Shown in pieces: positions 31,036-40,175 of a stretch of DNA of 64,000 nt. The translations under genes and the position numbers were made by a program. The first letter of the stretch is position 1. Each line of letters begins with the position of its first letter. The notes beneath the pieces were generated by a model, which saw only the letters and a program-made list of their open reading frames with translations, was not told the DNA's origin and ran no database searches. The stretch covers positions 6,634,001 to 6,698,000 of the forward strand of contig OW818658.1 of assembly GCA_942492815.1 (NCBI GenBank), in the 5' to 3' direction. Source of the DNA: JAEUWI01 sp942492815. Lineage in GTDB: Bacteria; Hydrogenedentota; Hydrogenedentia; Hydrogenedentales; JAEUWI01.

Positions 31036-31124
31036 TGACGCTTCGCGTCACCCATAGCGGGTGGAAGTCATATCCGAGCTTTACCCCCCCTACCCCCCCG
31101 CAAGCGGGGGGGTAGGGGGGGTAA
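31036..31124. repeat. Hairpins including a perfect 20-bp C/G-tract palindrome
   Basis: TGACGC-TTC-GCGTCA (31036-31050) is followed by arms 31081-31100 and 31105-31124, perfect 20-bp reverse complements made of two TACCCCCCC 9-bp units with loop CAAG. It is in the 457-bp gene-free stretch 30936-31392. Confidence 0.88.
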
Positions 31125-31313
31125 GTTCCAGAGTTGACGGTAGTACATCACATACCTTTTCGCGTCGTGACTGCTTATTTCCAGAGCAGCCCCGCCGGTA
31201 TACGTTTCTGTTGCTCGGTCTGAATGGCACGGCTGACGCAGAGCGGCCCTCGCGATTCGCGGACGCGGGGCGACGCTGTCCCTGCGGCATCGCGGCGAGG
31301 TTTGCCGGGCCCG

Positions 31314-31343
31314 TTGCAACTGGAACCTTTTATTGCCTACAGT
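31314..31343 (+). promoter_or_regulatory. Candidate promoter of the Ig-like secreted protein gene
   Basis: TTGCAA (31314-31319), an 18-bp spacer and TACAGT (31338-31343) lie 49 bp before the ATG, matching the TTGCnn-N18 form seen elsewhere in the window. Confidence 0.5.
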
Positions 31344-31392
31344 GATTATGGCGTTGGATGATAATGGCAAACTTGGAAAAGGAAGAGAGACC

Positions 31393-32337
31393 ATGAGCAT
31401 AAAGCGAAACATAGCGCGGCACTCCGGCTGGATGGGGAAATGCCGGACAGGCATCGTTTCCGCCCTGGCGATTGCCCTGGCGCCCGCCGCCCTGGCGGTC
31501 GAAGCCAACCCAAGCCAGATCGGGATCAATACTGCCGATCAGGCCGTTACCATCGGGGTGACCCACGATGGAGCCCCCGTGCCCGCCGCGAGCATCACCT
31601 CGGTGAAGTTGTATGTGGATAACCACGACTACGACCACATGATCACCGTCGAAAAGAAGGACGGCGCGGTGACGATCCGTCCGACCGAAGCCCTGGAGTT
31701 AGGCCACTACGATCTGGCCATCAAAACGGGCCAGGGCGAGGTTCGCGTGCCCGTGACGGCACTCCAGACCGTTGCCGACGAGGGACTGGAGGCCCGCGCG
31801 AAGCGCCAGGGCGTTACGGTGGAAGAGATCAAGGCCCAGCTCGGGATCAGCCAGTCCGTGGGCCAGGATCGTATCGACCTGAACCTTTCCGAAACCTACT
31901 ATGTGGGTCAGTCGCTGAAAATGAAGATGGATGTTCCCGCCGGTCGTACCGCGTCATGGATGGTCAACGGTGCGGCGGTGGGCGCTCCCGGCGGCTCCCT
32001 GAACTACCCCTTCGAGCAGACGGGCATTTATGACATCGCCTACGTGGAAAAGGAGAAGGAACGCACCATGGCCATCGCCTTGGGCACGGTAACTGTCGTG
32101 GCCGAACCTTCGATACCCGTCACGGTGAAGGCCGGAGTGACCCAGACGCTCATGGGCCCCGAAGGCTATGGGCGCTACACCTGGAAGCTGGACGGTGCGG
32201 AAGCGGGCAAGGGGTCTTCTTGGAAAGGCACCTTTGAGATTCCCGGCACGCACAGTGTTACCGTGCGTGCGGAGGCCCCCTCGGTGGACTCGGCCCAGTC
32301 TTTCCGCGAACTGACCTACGCCATCACGGTGGAGTAG
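31393..32337 (+). CDS. Secreted protein with Ig/PKD-like beta domains
   Basis: The 314-residue protein starts at the ATG at 31393 behind AGGAAGAG. A signal peptide (GIVSALAIALAPAALA) follows a basic start. Residues about 30-130 and 170-310 are beta-rich Ig- or PKD-like segments (SVKLYVDNHDYDHMITVEKK, FEQTGIYDIAYVEKEKERTM, RYTWKLDGAEAGKGSSWKGT), joined by a helical linker (EGLEARAKRQGVTVEEIKAQ). No enzymatic motif is visible. A binding or structural role at the cell surface is likely but unproven. Its last 14 bases overlap the end of the convergent TPR gene. Confidence 0.75.
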   Translation: MSIKRNIARHSGWMGKCRTGIVSALAIALAPAALAVEANPSQIGINTADQAVTIGVTHDGAPVPAASITSVKLYVDNHDYDHMITVEKKDGAVTIRPTEALELGHYDLAIKTGQGEVRVPVTALQTVADEGLEARAKRQGVTVEEIKAQLGISQSVGQDRIDLNLSETYYVGQSLKMKMDVPAGRTASWMVNGAAVGAPGGSLNYPFEQTGIYDIAYVEKEKERTMAIALGTVTVVAEPSIPVTVKAGVTQTLMGPEGYGRYTWKLDGAEAGKGSSWKGTFEIPGTHSVTVRAEAPSVDSAQSFRELTYAITVE

Positions 32338-33241
32338 CGGTTCCCGTTCGCAGCAGTTGATCAATTTCCAGCAGGTCCGCACCCGATGCCCCGAGCGTGC
32401 GGGCCTGCGTTTCATATTCACGGGCCTTCGTTTCCTCGCCGGCCAGGGCCAGGGCGATGGCGCACTCCGTCAGGAGCCATGGGTCGGGACGTTCGGGGTT
32501 GATGCGGCCCTGCAACTCCGCCAGCGCGGTCCTGGCGTCCTCGTGCTGGTGCGCCGTGTCCCCTTCTCTTGCGTGCACCCGCGCCCGGAGCAACAACCAC
32601 GAACTCTGCCAACGGGCCTTTTCCAGCCCCGTCTCGATCTCGGCCCGCGCCGCGTCGAGCTGACCACCATCCACCAGGGCGCGGACCCAGGCGCGATGGA
32701 GCACCACACTGGGGTTACGCGATCTGGCCAGCGCAAGGGCCGCGGCCTGATCGTCATAGCGCCCGAGTTGCCCCAGGCAGCGGGACTCGCCCAGAAACCA
32801 GTCCACTTCGGGATAAGGCGCCTTGAGCGCCTCGCGCCACGCATCGAGCGACTCCGGCCATTTCGTCTGCGCTTCCAGCACCTGGGCCAGCAGCGCCTGG
32901 CCCGGCGCGCGTCGTCCATCATCGTCGTACAGCGCGATCGCGCGCTGCGCGGCGGATTCCGCATCGGTCCAATTGCCCAGATGAAGGTGGGCCTCGGCCA
33001 ATCCCTGGAGCGCGGCGCTGAAGCGGGGTTGCAGGGCCAGCGCGCCATCGAAATCGGTGATGGCGGCATTCCACTGGCCCAGAGACTGATACTCGAAGGC
33101 CCGGGCCGCCAGCAGGCGCGCCGTGGGGCCCTCCTGTTCTATCCGGTGGCTCACGGCATGGATAACGTCGCCGGGGCTGTCATGGGCCGGCGCGGGGGTG
33201 ACCGCCAGGGCACAGAGCAGGGCGAAGACACACCGCCTCAT
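32324..33241 (-). CDS. Secreted tetratricopeptide-repeat protein
   Basis: The 305-residue protein has a short signal peptide (MRRCVFALLCALAVTPAPA). The rest is helical TPR-type repeats: ARAFEYQSLGQWNAAITDFD, GLAEAHLHLGNWTDAESAAQ, SRCLGQLGRYDDQAAALALA, WVRALVDGGQLDAARAEIET. TPR arrays bind partner proteins. The gene starts 4 bp after the stop of the metallophosphoesterase, so the two are cotranscribed and may work together in the periplasm. The 3' end overlaps the convergent Ig-like gene by 14 bp. Confidence 0.85.
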   Translation of the reverse strand: MRRCVFALLCALAVTPAPAHDSPGDVIHAVSHRIEQEGPTARLLAARAFEYQSLGQWNAAITDFDGALALQPRFSAALQGLAEAHLHLGNWTDAESAAQRAIALYDDDGRRAPGQALLAQVLEAQTKWPESLDAWREALKAPYPEVDWFLGESRCLGQLGRYDDQAAALALARSRNPSVVLHRAWVRALVDGGQLDAARAEIETGLEKARWQSSWLLLRARVHAREGDTAHQHEDARTALAELQGRINPERPDPWLLTECAIALALAGEETKAREYETQARTLGASGADLLEIDQLLRTGTATPP

Positions 33242-33245
33242 GAAA

Positions 33246-35267
33246 TCAGCGCTTGATCTGAAAGGCCAGGAATTCGGCCTTACTCTTCGGCCCTACTATA
33301 TAGCCCATCCGCGATTCGGGCAGCGTGGCACTCAACGCCACCGGGATCTCCATATCATCGAGGCCTTCCACCTTCAGCGTGTTGCCTTCCACAACACAAA
33401 TGAGCTGAAGCCACTTCCCGGCTTCCAACGGCATCTCTTTTTCCGCCAATACCTTTTCATCGCCCCCGGCCACCTGACTGACGCGGACTACACCGTCCGC
33501 CTGGTGGAAGACCGCGCTCAGGTAGTTCTTTTCGTCCACATAGCCGAAGACCAGGCCGGCCGCGGTGCTGCCCTGCTCGGGCAATCGGATCAGCGTTTCA
33601 AAATCGAAGGTGTTCCATTTCAGAGGTTCGAAGAGACCGATGGATGCCTGCTCTGCCGCGGTAACCTGTAGGTGCTTGCGCTTGCCGTCTTCCCCGGCAA
33701 CCACCGCGGCCGCCGTTTCATCGCCCCGCACGACTTTCCAATCTGACGGCCGGGCGCCCGCCGCGTCTTCAGAGAAATTCAGGTTGTGACGCGTAATCAG
33801 GGAGAGATCAGCTTTGGGCTGCCAGGGCTTTTCGATGCGCTTCGGCGTCACCGTGCCCTCCTTCACGATGCTGAACAGGTCGCGGGTCACGCCATCCTTG
33901 TTCAGCATGATGCCCTTGAGCGTGTCGCCGTCGATATCGACAATGACCGAGCCATACTCAACGATGATCTCGCGCATGACTGGCATGGTGCCCCGACGGC
34001 TCATACTTGCGCCGCCGTTGCCGGTAACCACTGAAACGTGGCCTTCGTTGGGGTGAAGGCCCTCGCTCTTGTGGTAGGCCCCGTCGCCCTCCGGATTACC
34101 GTCGCCATCGTCCAGCACCACGTTCTCCGCCACGGTTGGCGTGTGGTACGCGCCGTCGATGAGCATGCTCCGTTCGTAGATGTGGGAGTGGCCCGTGAGC
34201 ACAAGGTCCACGCCGGCGGATTCGAGGATGGGCATGAAGTTCTCACGCATTTCGATGAGCTGTTGTTCCTTGTTGCTGTCGTGGGAACCCAGGGTATAGG
34301 GCGGGTGGTGCCAGAAGGCGATAAGCCACTTCGCCTTCGCCTGCTCCAGATCCGCGCGGAGCCACTGGGCCATGGCCGCGTCGGGGCTGCGATCGAGATC
34401 GTGGGAGTCGAGGCAGATAAAGTGGGCGTCGGCAATGTCGAAGGAGTAATACGCTTCAGTGCCTGAAGCCACGCCGCCTGCTTCGGCGGCCGTGGGGCAC
34501 ACATAGGCGTCGTAGTACGGGCCCGTGCCCGAGATGCCACGGGACGTTCCGCCCTCATGGTTGCCCATCGACGCCCAGCACACCGTGTTGCGCAGCGTGG
34601 CGTCATAGGGCGCGAAGAAATTCTTCTGGAACTGCCCGTCCGTCCCCTTGCCATAGGCCATGTCGCCCACATGCAGGTAGTGGTCCAGCGGCCGCTTTGT
34701 CTCGGCAATGTAGTTCCGCATCGCGGTGTGCACGTCCGCCTGGTTCTGATCGCCCGTTCCCGAATCGCCCACGACCCAAAGGCGCATGCTGGATTTCGAG
34801 CCCAGCGGCGGGTGGGTGAGGAAGTAGTGCTCGCTGTCGCCGCCCGCGAGCAGCGTGTCGCCGCTGAAGACGCCATAATAGTACTTCGTCGCGGGTGTGA
34901 GGCCCGTCACATGGGCCTCATACTGGCGGGTGTTGGGGGGTGTGGACGGGTCCTCGTCCGTATTCTTACGTTTCGCGGCCTCTTCCGCACTTTCCGCGTA
35001 GAGCCGGGGCACGTCCGCAGGGGCATCCACATCGGCCGAAACCCGCAACTTAATGACGTCGCCGCTCACCTCGCTGGTCAAGGCGTCCGGAGCCGCGCCG
35101 TAGCGAAGGACGGGCGTCGTCTCGGCGTCGGTGCGCCAAACGACCACCACAGTTTCCGGAGTGGCCTGTTGCAGGTAGGGGCCGCGATAGAGGGGGCTTT
35201 CTGCATAGGTGCCGCACGACAGTGCGGCAGAGGCGGCGAGCGCCAGGGCGAAGAAGTGCCGTTGCAT
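33246..35267 (-). CDS. Secreted purple-acid-phosphatase-like metallophosphoesterase
   Basis: The 673-residue protein has a signal peptide (FFALALAASAALSCGTYA) and GGAGAG upstream of the ATG. The N-terminal purple-acid-phosphatase/fibronectin domain is YRGPYLQQATPETVVVVWRT. The catalytic domain then shows WVVGDSGTGD, HVGDMAYGKG, SMGNHEGG, FWHHPPYT and LTGHSHIYERS, the complete ligand set for a dimetal centre. A C-terminal concanavalin-like beta domain of about 190 residues (FDFETLIRLPEQGSTAAGLV; YVDEKNYLSAVF) may bind glycan. It acts outside the cytoplasm on phosphoesters. It is the first gene of an operon with the TPR protein. Confidence 0.93.
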   Translation of the reverse strand: MQRHFFALALAASAALSCGTYAESPLYRGPYLQQATPETVVVVWRTDAETTPVLRYGAAPDALTSEVSGDVIKLRVSADVDAPADVPRLYAESAEEAAKRKNTDEDPSTPPNTRQYEAHVTGLTPATKYYYGVFSGDTLLAGGDSEHYFLTHPPLGSKSSMRLWVVGDSGTGDQNQADVHTAMRNYIAETKRPLDHYLHVGDMAYGKGTDGQFQKNFFAPYDATLRNTVCWASMGNHEGGTSRGISGTGPYYDAYVCPTAAEAGGVASGTEAYYSFDIADAHFICLDSHDLDRSPDAAMAQWLRADLEQAKAKWLIAFWHHPPYTLGSHDSNKEQQLIEMRENFMPILESAGVDLVLTGHSHIYERSMLIDGAYHTPTVAENVVLDDGDGNPEGDGAYHKSEGLHPNEGHVSVVTGNGGASMSRRGTMPVMREIIVEYGSVIVDIDGDTLKGIMLNKDGVTRDLFSIVKEGTVTPKRIEKPWQPKADLSLITRHNLNFSEDAAGARPSDWKVVRGDETAAAVVAGEDGKRKHLQVTAAEQASIGLFEPLKWNTFDFETLIRLPEQGSTAAGLVFGYVDEKNYLSAVFHQADGVVRVSQVAGGDEKVLAEKEMPLEAGKWLQLICVVEGNTLKVEGLDDMEIPVALSATLPESRMGYIVGPKSKAEFLAFQIKR

Positions 35268-35407
35268 GGAATTCTCTCCGGTCGATGTGGGGTGCCGCCG
35301 AATACGGCACCGGGATGGGAAGGGATAGCATAGTGGCTCGCCGGATTGGATTCAAGAAAAGCGCGTGGCAGCTCAAGGCCGAGATCCGAGCACAGCACGC
35401 AAATTGA

Positions 35408-35436
35408 TTGTAGGATTCCCCGGAATCCCGTATACT
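35408..35436 (+). promoter_or_regulatory. Candidate promoter with internal operator-like palindrome
   Basis: TTGTAG (35408-35413), 17 bp and TATACT (35431-35436). Between the hexamers lies a perfect palindrome, GGATTCC-CC-GGAATCC (35413-35428). A second possible promoter, TTCGCC-N17-TATAGT, is at 35451-35479. Confidence 0.45.
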
Positions 35437-35503
35437 CAATAAATTGGCGATTCGCCTAAAGAAGTAAAGTTCGTATAGTGCTTTTCGTTGGAGAACTGAA
35501 AAC

Positions 35504-38329
35504 ATGAGCGCCGAGTTCGCCCAAGCCTCACTGGATGCGCTGGCGACCCACATCGCGGTGCTAAACAACGAAGGCACTATTGTCGCGGTGAACCGGGCGT
35601 GGCGGGACTTCGCCGGAGAAAAGGGTGCCTGCGCGACGCGAGCGAGCGAGGGGGCCAATTACCTGGAGGCCTGCGACCGCGGCGGGGAAGATGGCCGGGC
35701 GGTAGCCACCCTGGTGCGGTCCGTACTCGCGGGCAAGCAGGCGGAAGGCAGTCACGAGTATCCCTGTCATGCCCCGTGCCAGGAGCGCTGGTTCCTGTGC
35801 CGCATCACCCGGATTCCCGAGTCCAGTCCGCCGACAATTGTCGTGGCGCACGAAGACATAACCGTGGGCAAACTCGCGGAACGGGAGCTGCGTACACGCG
35901 AAGATCAACTCCTGCACCAGCGCAACGCACTCATCGCCCTCGCCGCTGATGCCCACCTGAATAAAGACGAAGATATCGCCTCCGCCCTCCGCCACATTAC
36001 AGAGTCCGCTTCCCGGACGATGAGCGTGACCCGGGTCAGTGTCTGGAGTCTTGAGAGCGGTCGAGCGGCAATCCATTGCATCGATCTCTTTGACGCCAGC
36101 ACGGCCAGCCACTCCTGCGGGATGGCCATCCAGGCGAAGGACTTTCCGATCTATTTCAGTGCACTTTCCAATGCGAATATTATCGCAGCAGACAATGCCG
36201 AGACGGATCCCCTGACCGTCGAATTCACCCAGGACTATTTTCCCGCCTTCGGTATCACGTCCATGCTGGATGCGCCGATACATCTGGGCGGATCGCTCTA
36301 TGGCGTCCTCTGCCACGAACACACGGGCGAGCCGCGCCAATGGTCGCCCGACGAAAAAACCTTCGCAGTCGCCCTCGCCGGCTTGGTCGCCCTCGCCTTG
36401 GAGGAGTGGGAACGGCGGCAGGCCGAAGAGCAGCTTCGCCTTCACAGTGCGGCGCTGAACGCCGCCAACAACGGCATCGTAATCACCAACCTCGATGGCA
36501 CCATCACCTGGGCCAATCCTGCCTTCTCCGCGATTACCGGTTTTTCTCCGGAGGAGGCCATCGGCCGAAATCCCCGGGATCTGCTCAGGTCCGGCGAGCA
36601 CCACCCCAAGTTCTTTGAGAACCTTTGGGCCACAATCCTGGCGGGAAAGGTCTGGCGCGGCACCCTCATCAACCGCCGGAAGGACGGCAGCCACTACAGC
36701 GAGTCCCAGTCGATCTCCCCCATCCGCGATAGCGCCAACGAAATCACCCACTTCGTGGCGGTCAAGGAAGATGTGAGCGAAAAAATAAGGGCCGAAGCGA
36801 CCCTTCAGGAGGCGCGGGAGCGGCTCCAGCGCGCCGTGACCGCCGGTAATGTTGCCCTGTGGGAATGGGATCTGGAGACGGGCGGCGTTGTGTATTCCGC
36901 CGAATGGTTGACCCAGGCGGGCTTCGACCCCGGCGACACCGTCAGCACCATCGAGGTCTGGCTCAGTCGGGTCCACCCCGACGATATTGGTGCCCTCCGG
37001 CAGACCCTCAATGAGTGTGTGAGCGCGCCACACCGACGTTTCCAGAAGGAATTCCGTCTCGGCCGCGGAGACGGAAACTCCAGGTGGATCCTGTTGGGCG
37101 CGGCGTCGGAAATGGATGCCGCGGGACATCCCACGCGGGTGATCGGGACCAACATCGACATCACGGACCGCAAATTCCTCGAAATGGAGTTCCAACAGGC
37201 CCAGAAGATGGAGAGCATCGGCCTGCTCGCGGGCGGCGTGGCCCACGACTTCAACAATCTGCTGGGGGTCATCGGCGGCTACACCGAGTTGATGCTGGAG
37301 TCGATGGCGGAGGACAACCCGCTGCACGAGAGCGCGATGGAGATCAGGCGCGCCGCGGACCGGGCGAGCGGCCTGACCCGTCAGCTCCTGGCCTTCAGTC
37401 GCCGCCAGATCCTGCGGCCTGCGGTAGCGGATCTCAACAGCATCATCGAAGTGGCCGAGAAGATGCTTTGCCGGCTTATCGGCGAAGATATCGAACTTCA
37501 CGTCGATCTGGCCCCCGGGCTCTGGCGCGTCCTGGCGGATCCGGGGCAAATCGGTCAAATCCTGATGAACCTCGCGGTCAATGCGCGCGACGCGATGCCC
37601 CGGGGCGGGCGGCTTACCATCGCCACCCGCAACGACGAGCTGGACGAGCGCGGGGCCCAGCAACGCCCCGGAGGTCGCCCCGGACACTACGCATGCATCG
37701 AGGTCCGGGATTCGGGCGTCGGGATGGACGCCCATGTCCAGGCCCGGATCTTCGAGCCGTTCTTCACGACCAAGGAAGTCGGCAAAGGCACGGGCCTCGG
37801 CCTGGCCACGGTGTACGGCATCGTAAAGCAGAGCGGCGGCAATATCTGGGTGGACAGCGAAGCGGGCAAGGGCACCGCATTCCAGATCTACTTGCCGTGC
37901 ATCGAAGCAATCCCGGCGCTTGAGCGCCCCGACGGCCTGCCCGATGGCATGGTCCCCGGGAGTGAGACGATTCTGCTGGCGGAAGACGAAGATGCCCTTC
38001 GCGCCGTGATGCGGATCACGCTGACGCGCGCGGGCTACACCGTGCTGGATGCGTGCGATGGCCAGCACGCGCTGGCCTTGATGAAGGAGCATCCAGGCGA
38101 GGTGAGCCTGGTGCTGTCCGACGTCGTCATGCCGGGACTGAGCGGCCCCGATCTCGTGCGCCAAATCGTAAGTATTCAGCCTGGTGTCAAGGTGCTGTTC
38201 ATGTCCGGCTATGCGGACGATGCCATTGTCCACCAGGGTGTGCTGGACGAAGGTATCGAATTCATCAACAAGCCCTTCACGTTTATCCAGCTTAATCGGA
38301 AAGTGCGGGAAGTTCTGGACAAGCCCTGA
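35504..38329 (+). CDS. Cytoplasmic hybrid sensor histidine kinase (PAS-GAF-PAS-PAS-HisKA-HATPase-REC)
   Basis: The 941-residue kinase has no membrane helix. GGAG (35490-35493) precedes the ATG. An N-terminal PAS-like unit (THIAVLNNEGTIVAVNRAWR) is followed by a GAF domain (about residues 140-300: VSVWSLESGRAAIHCIDLFD, GSLYGVLCHEHTGEPRQW), two PAS units (NGIVITNLDGTITWANPAFS; VALWEWDLETGGVVYS), HisKA with His in GGVAHDFNN and an ATPase domain (NARDAM, DSGVGM, GTGLGLATVYGIV). The receiver has Asp in VLSDVVMPGLSG. It senses an intracellular signal, possibly redox or a small molecule. A palindrome sits inside its candidate promoter. It lacks an output domain. Confidence 0.92.
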   Translation: MSAEFAQASLDALATHIAVLNNEGTIVAVNRAWRDFAGEKGACATRASEGANYLEACDRGGEDGRAVATLVRSVLAGKQAEGSHEYPCHAPCQERWFLCRITRIPESSPPTIVVAHEDITVGKLAERELRTREDQLLHQRNALIALAADAHLNKDEDIASALRHITESASRTMSVTRVSVWSLESGRAAIHCIDLFDASTASHSCGMAIQAKDFPIYFSALSNANIIAADNAETDPLTVEFTQDYFPAFGITSMLDAPIHLGGSLYGVLCHEHTGEPRQWSPDEKTFAVALAGLVALALEEWERRQAEEQLRLHSAALNAANNGIVITNLDGTITWANPAFSAITGFSPEEAIGRNPRDLLRSGEHHPKFFENLWATILAGKVWRGTLINRRKDGSHYSESQSISPIRDSANEITHFVAVKEDVSEKIRAEATLQEARERLQRAVTAGNVALWEWDLETGGVVYSAEWLTQAGFDPGDTVSTIEVWLSRVHPDDIGALRQTLNECVSAPHRRFQKEFRLGRGDGNSRWILLGAASEMDAAGHPTRVIGTNIDITDRKFLEMEFQQAQKMESIGLLAGGVAHDFNNLLGVIGGYTELMLESMAEDNPLHESAMEIRRAADRASGLTRQLLAFSRRQILRPAVADLNSIIEVAEKMLCRLIGEDIELHVDLAPGLWRVLADPGQIGQILMNLAVNARDAMPRGGRLTIATRNDELDERGAQQRPGGRPGHYACIEVRDSGVGMDAHVQARIFEPFFTTKEVGKGTGLGLATVYGIVKQSGGNIWVDSEAGKGTAFQIYLPCIEAIPALERPDGLPDGMVPGSETILLAEDEDALRAVMRITLTRAGYTVLDACDGQHALALMKEHPGEVSLVLSDVVMPGLSGPDLVRQIVSIQPGVKVLFMSGYADDAIVHQGVLDEGIEFINKPFTFIQLNRKVREVLDKP

Positions 38330-38335
38330 GGTCCC

Positions 38336-38696
38336 TCAATGTGAGGCGGCGGCTTTCCCTTCAAGCCAAGGTTTCAGTTGCAGGTAATTCACCATCCGCT
38401 CCTGGCCATCGGGCCCTCCGGGCTTGTCCGTCGAGGCCCAGTCGGAAATCGTCAGCGTGGCCGTTGGCGCGGTCGCGCGGAACATCACCCGGTGGTGGTT
38501 GAACCACGGCCCGCCCTGGGGAAAGGGCAACTCCCCGTGGCTCCCATCGCGCACCAACTTGCCCGAATAGCATCCCCCAGGAAGCGTTTCCGCCCCTTCT
38601 AACGTCAGCGTCAGGGCATGAGCGCCTTCCACACGGCTCCCCAAAGAAATCCGGGTTCTGAATATGATCCAAGTTCGTAGGTCCCTCTGCGCGCAA
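38336..38696 (-). pseudogene. Frameshifted C-terminal remnant of a secreted, carbohydrate-binding-like protein
   Basis: Read leftward, one frame begins GPTNLDHIQNPDFFGEP, the kind of NP-DF opening seen in carbohydrate-binding modules. About 20 codons on, the sense passes to another frame, VEGAHALTLTLEGAE, then HHRVMFRATAPTATLTISDW and VNYLQLKPWLE, ending in a stop at 38336. The two parts together look like one small beta-sandwich domain broken by a frameshift near 38620-38640. No start or ribosome site precedes it. The parent gene, probably a secreted glycan-active enzyme, is missing. Confidence 0.5.
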
Positions 38697-38729
38697 AGAA
38701 AGGGCCGGTGGCGAGTCGCCACCGGCCCT
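38693..38729 (-). terminator. Rho-independent terminator of the persulfide operon
   Basis: A perfect 13-bp stem (38701-38713 with 38717-38729) with an AGT loop. On the minus strand it is followed by TTTCTTTG. It lies 21 bp past the MBL-rhodanese stop. Confidence 0.85.
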
Positions 38730-38750
38730 GAATTCGCGCCTGACGGCGCC

Positions 38751-40163
38751 TCACTTCTCCATTGGAATACCCGCGTTACCCCATGCGCTCATACCGCCCA
38801 GTACGTTGGCCACCTCTGTGTAGCCCTCGCGCTTCAGGAACGACGCCGCGATGGAGGCGCGGTAACCGCTGCCGCAGATGATCGCAACGGGCCGGTCACG
38901 GGGCACCTCGTGGAAGCGGTCCTGCAGCAGGCCGCCATGGATGTGGTGGGCGCCAGGCACGTGGCCGGACTTCCACTCGCGCTCTGTGCGCACATCCAGC
39001 ACGAAGGGGGCCTTGCCGTTTCCGCTTTGCAACCGCTGCGCCAGTTCCTGCACCGGAATGGTTTCCAGCCGCGCCACGTCGTAGCCCGCGTTCTCCCACG
39101 CGCCGATACCATCTTCCAGATAGCCGCGCACATCGTCAAAGCCCACGCGGAGCAGGTGAGTCACCACCGTGGGCATGTCCGCCGGGTTATCGAGCACGAT
39201 CAGCGTGGGGCGGTCGTAGGGCAGCACCCAGCCTGCCCAGGTGGGCAGCACCGCGCCCAGGGGTATGTTGATAGACCCTGGAATGTGTCCGCCCGCGAAG
39301 GCCTCCTTCGTCCGCACGTCGACAATCAGGCAGTTTTCGCAATGGCGTTCGTGTACTTCCCGTGCGCTGAAGCGCGTCTTGCCGGGCAGGTCATGGCCAA
39401 TGAGCTTCGGACCTTCCGCGTTGACTTTCTTCATTCGCCGGAAGTAGGGCGGGGCCACGGGCATGCCGTCCAGCAGGCGCTCGATCCACGCGGTCTCTTC
39501 GGCGGCTTCCAGCGATGCATTGAAGCGACGTTCATAACCCAGGGTGGAAGAGCCCCGCGCGCCGATGGCCTTGCCGCAGAGTGAGCCTGCGCCGTGTCCC
39601 GGGAAAATCTCGGTGAAATCGGGCAGCCCCGGAAGTTTCTGGAATACGCTCTGGTAGAGCTGCCGCGCAAGCAGCTTGCGGGCCTCCTCGCCCAGCAGGT
39701 CGGGCCGGCCCACATCGCCCACAAAGAGGAAGTCGCCCGTGAAAAGCATCCAGGGGATTTCCTTGCTCCGAGATTCGTCAAAGAGTGCCCAGGTCATGTG
39801 CTCCGGTGTGTGGCCCGGCGTGTGGATCGCCCGAATGCGCAATTTACCCATGGTGAATTCATCGCCGTCCTTCACCACGGGGTTCGCGTAAGGAGGCGTC
39901 CAGTCTGGTCCGCCCTCGCCCGAGCAATGGATCCGGGCTTTGCCGTTCAGGCGCGCCTGCAATTCCGCCGAGCCGCTTACAAAATCGGCATGGACGTGGG
40001 TTTCAAGAATGTGGGTGATGCGTAGCCCTTCACGGTGAGCGATCTCCAGAAATTCGTCCACATCACGGGTGGGATCGATGACCATGCACTCGCGTGTGCC
40101 CTCGTCGCCAACCATATAGGAATAGATGGAGAGTCCGGGAATGAATCGTTGATGAAAGAACAT
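38751..40163 (-). CDS. MBL-fold persulfide dioxygenase-like protein with two rhodanese domains
   Basis: The 470-residue cytoplasmic protein has AAGGAGG 7 bp before its ATG. Residues 1-250 are an ETHE1/CstB-type metallo-beta-lactamase domain: ETHVHADFVSG, HTPGHTPEHM, FTGDFLFVGDVGRP and FPGHGAGS supply the iron ligands; the usual DH of HxHxDH is DF. Two rhodanese domains follow. The first (LIVDVRTKEAFAGGHIPGS) has LDNPAD where the active-site Cys should be, so it is likely inactive. The second keeps ICGSGYRAS with its Cys. It probably oxidises persulfides and passes sulfane sulfur on. It is the last gene of the operon. Confidence 0.93.
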   Translation of the reverse strand: MFFHQRFIPGLSIYSYMVGDEGTRECMVIDPTRDVDEFLEIAHREGLRITHILETHVHADFVSGSAELQARLNGKARIHCSGEGGPDWTPPYANPVVKDGDEFTMGKLRIRAIHTPGHTPEHMTWALFDESRSKEIPWMLFTGDFLFVGDVGRPDLLGEEARKLLARQLYQSVFQKLPGLPDFTEIFPGHGAGSLCGKAIGARGSSTLGYERRFNASLEAAEETAWIERLLDGMPVAPPYFRRMKKVNAEGPKLIGHDLPGKTRFSAREVHERHCENCLIVDVRTKEAFAGGHIPGSINIPLGAVLPTWAGWVLPYDRPTLIVLDNPADMPTVVTHLLRVGFDDVRGYLEDGIGAWENAGYDVARLETIPVQELAQRLQSGNGKAPFVLDVRTEREWKSGHVPGAHHIHGGLLQDRFHEVPRDRPVAIICGSGYRASIAASFLKREGYTEVANVLGGMSAWGNAGIPMEK

Positions 40164-40175
40164 GACTGAGCCTCC

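Noticed and set aside
35561..38233. 890-residue open frame antisense to the third hybrid kinase
   Set aside because: Its composition is the mirror of GC-rich codons; the sense strand has complete kinase motifs and no domain is visible in the antisense product.
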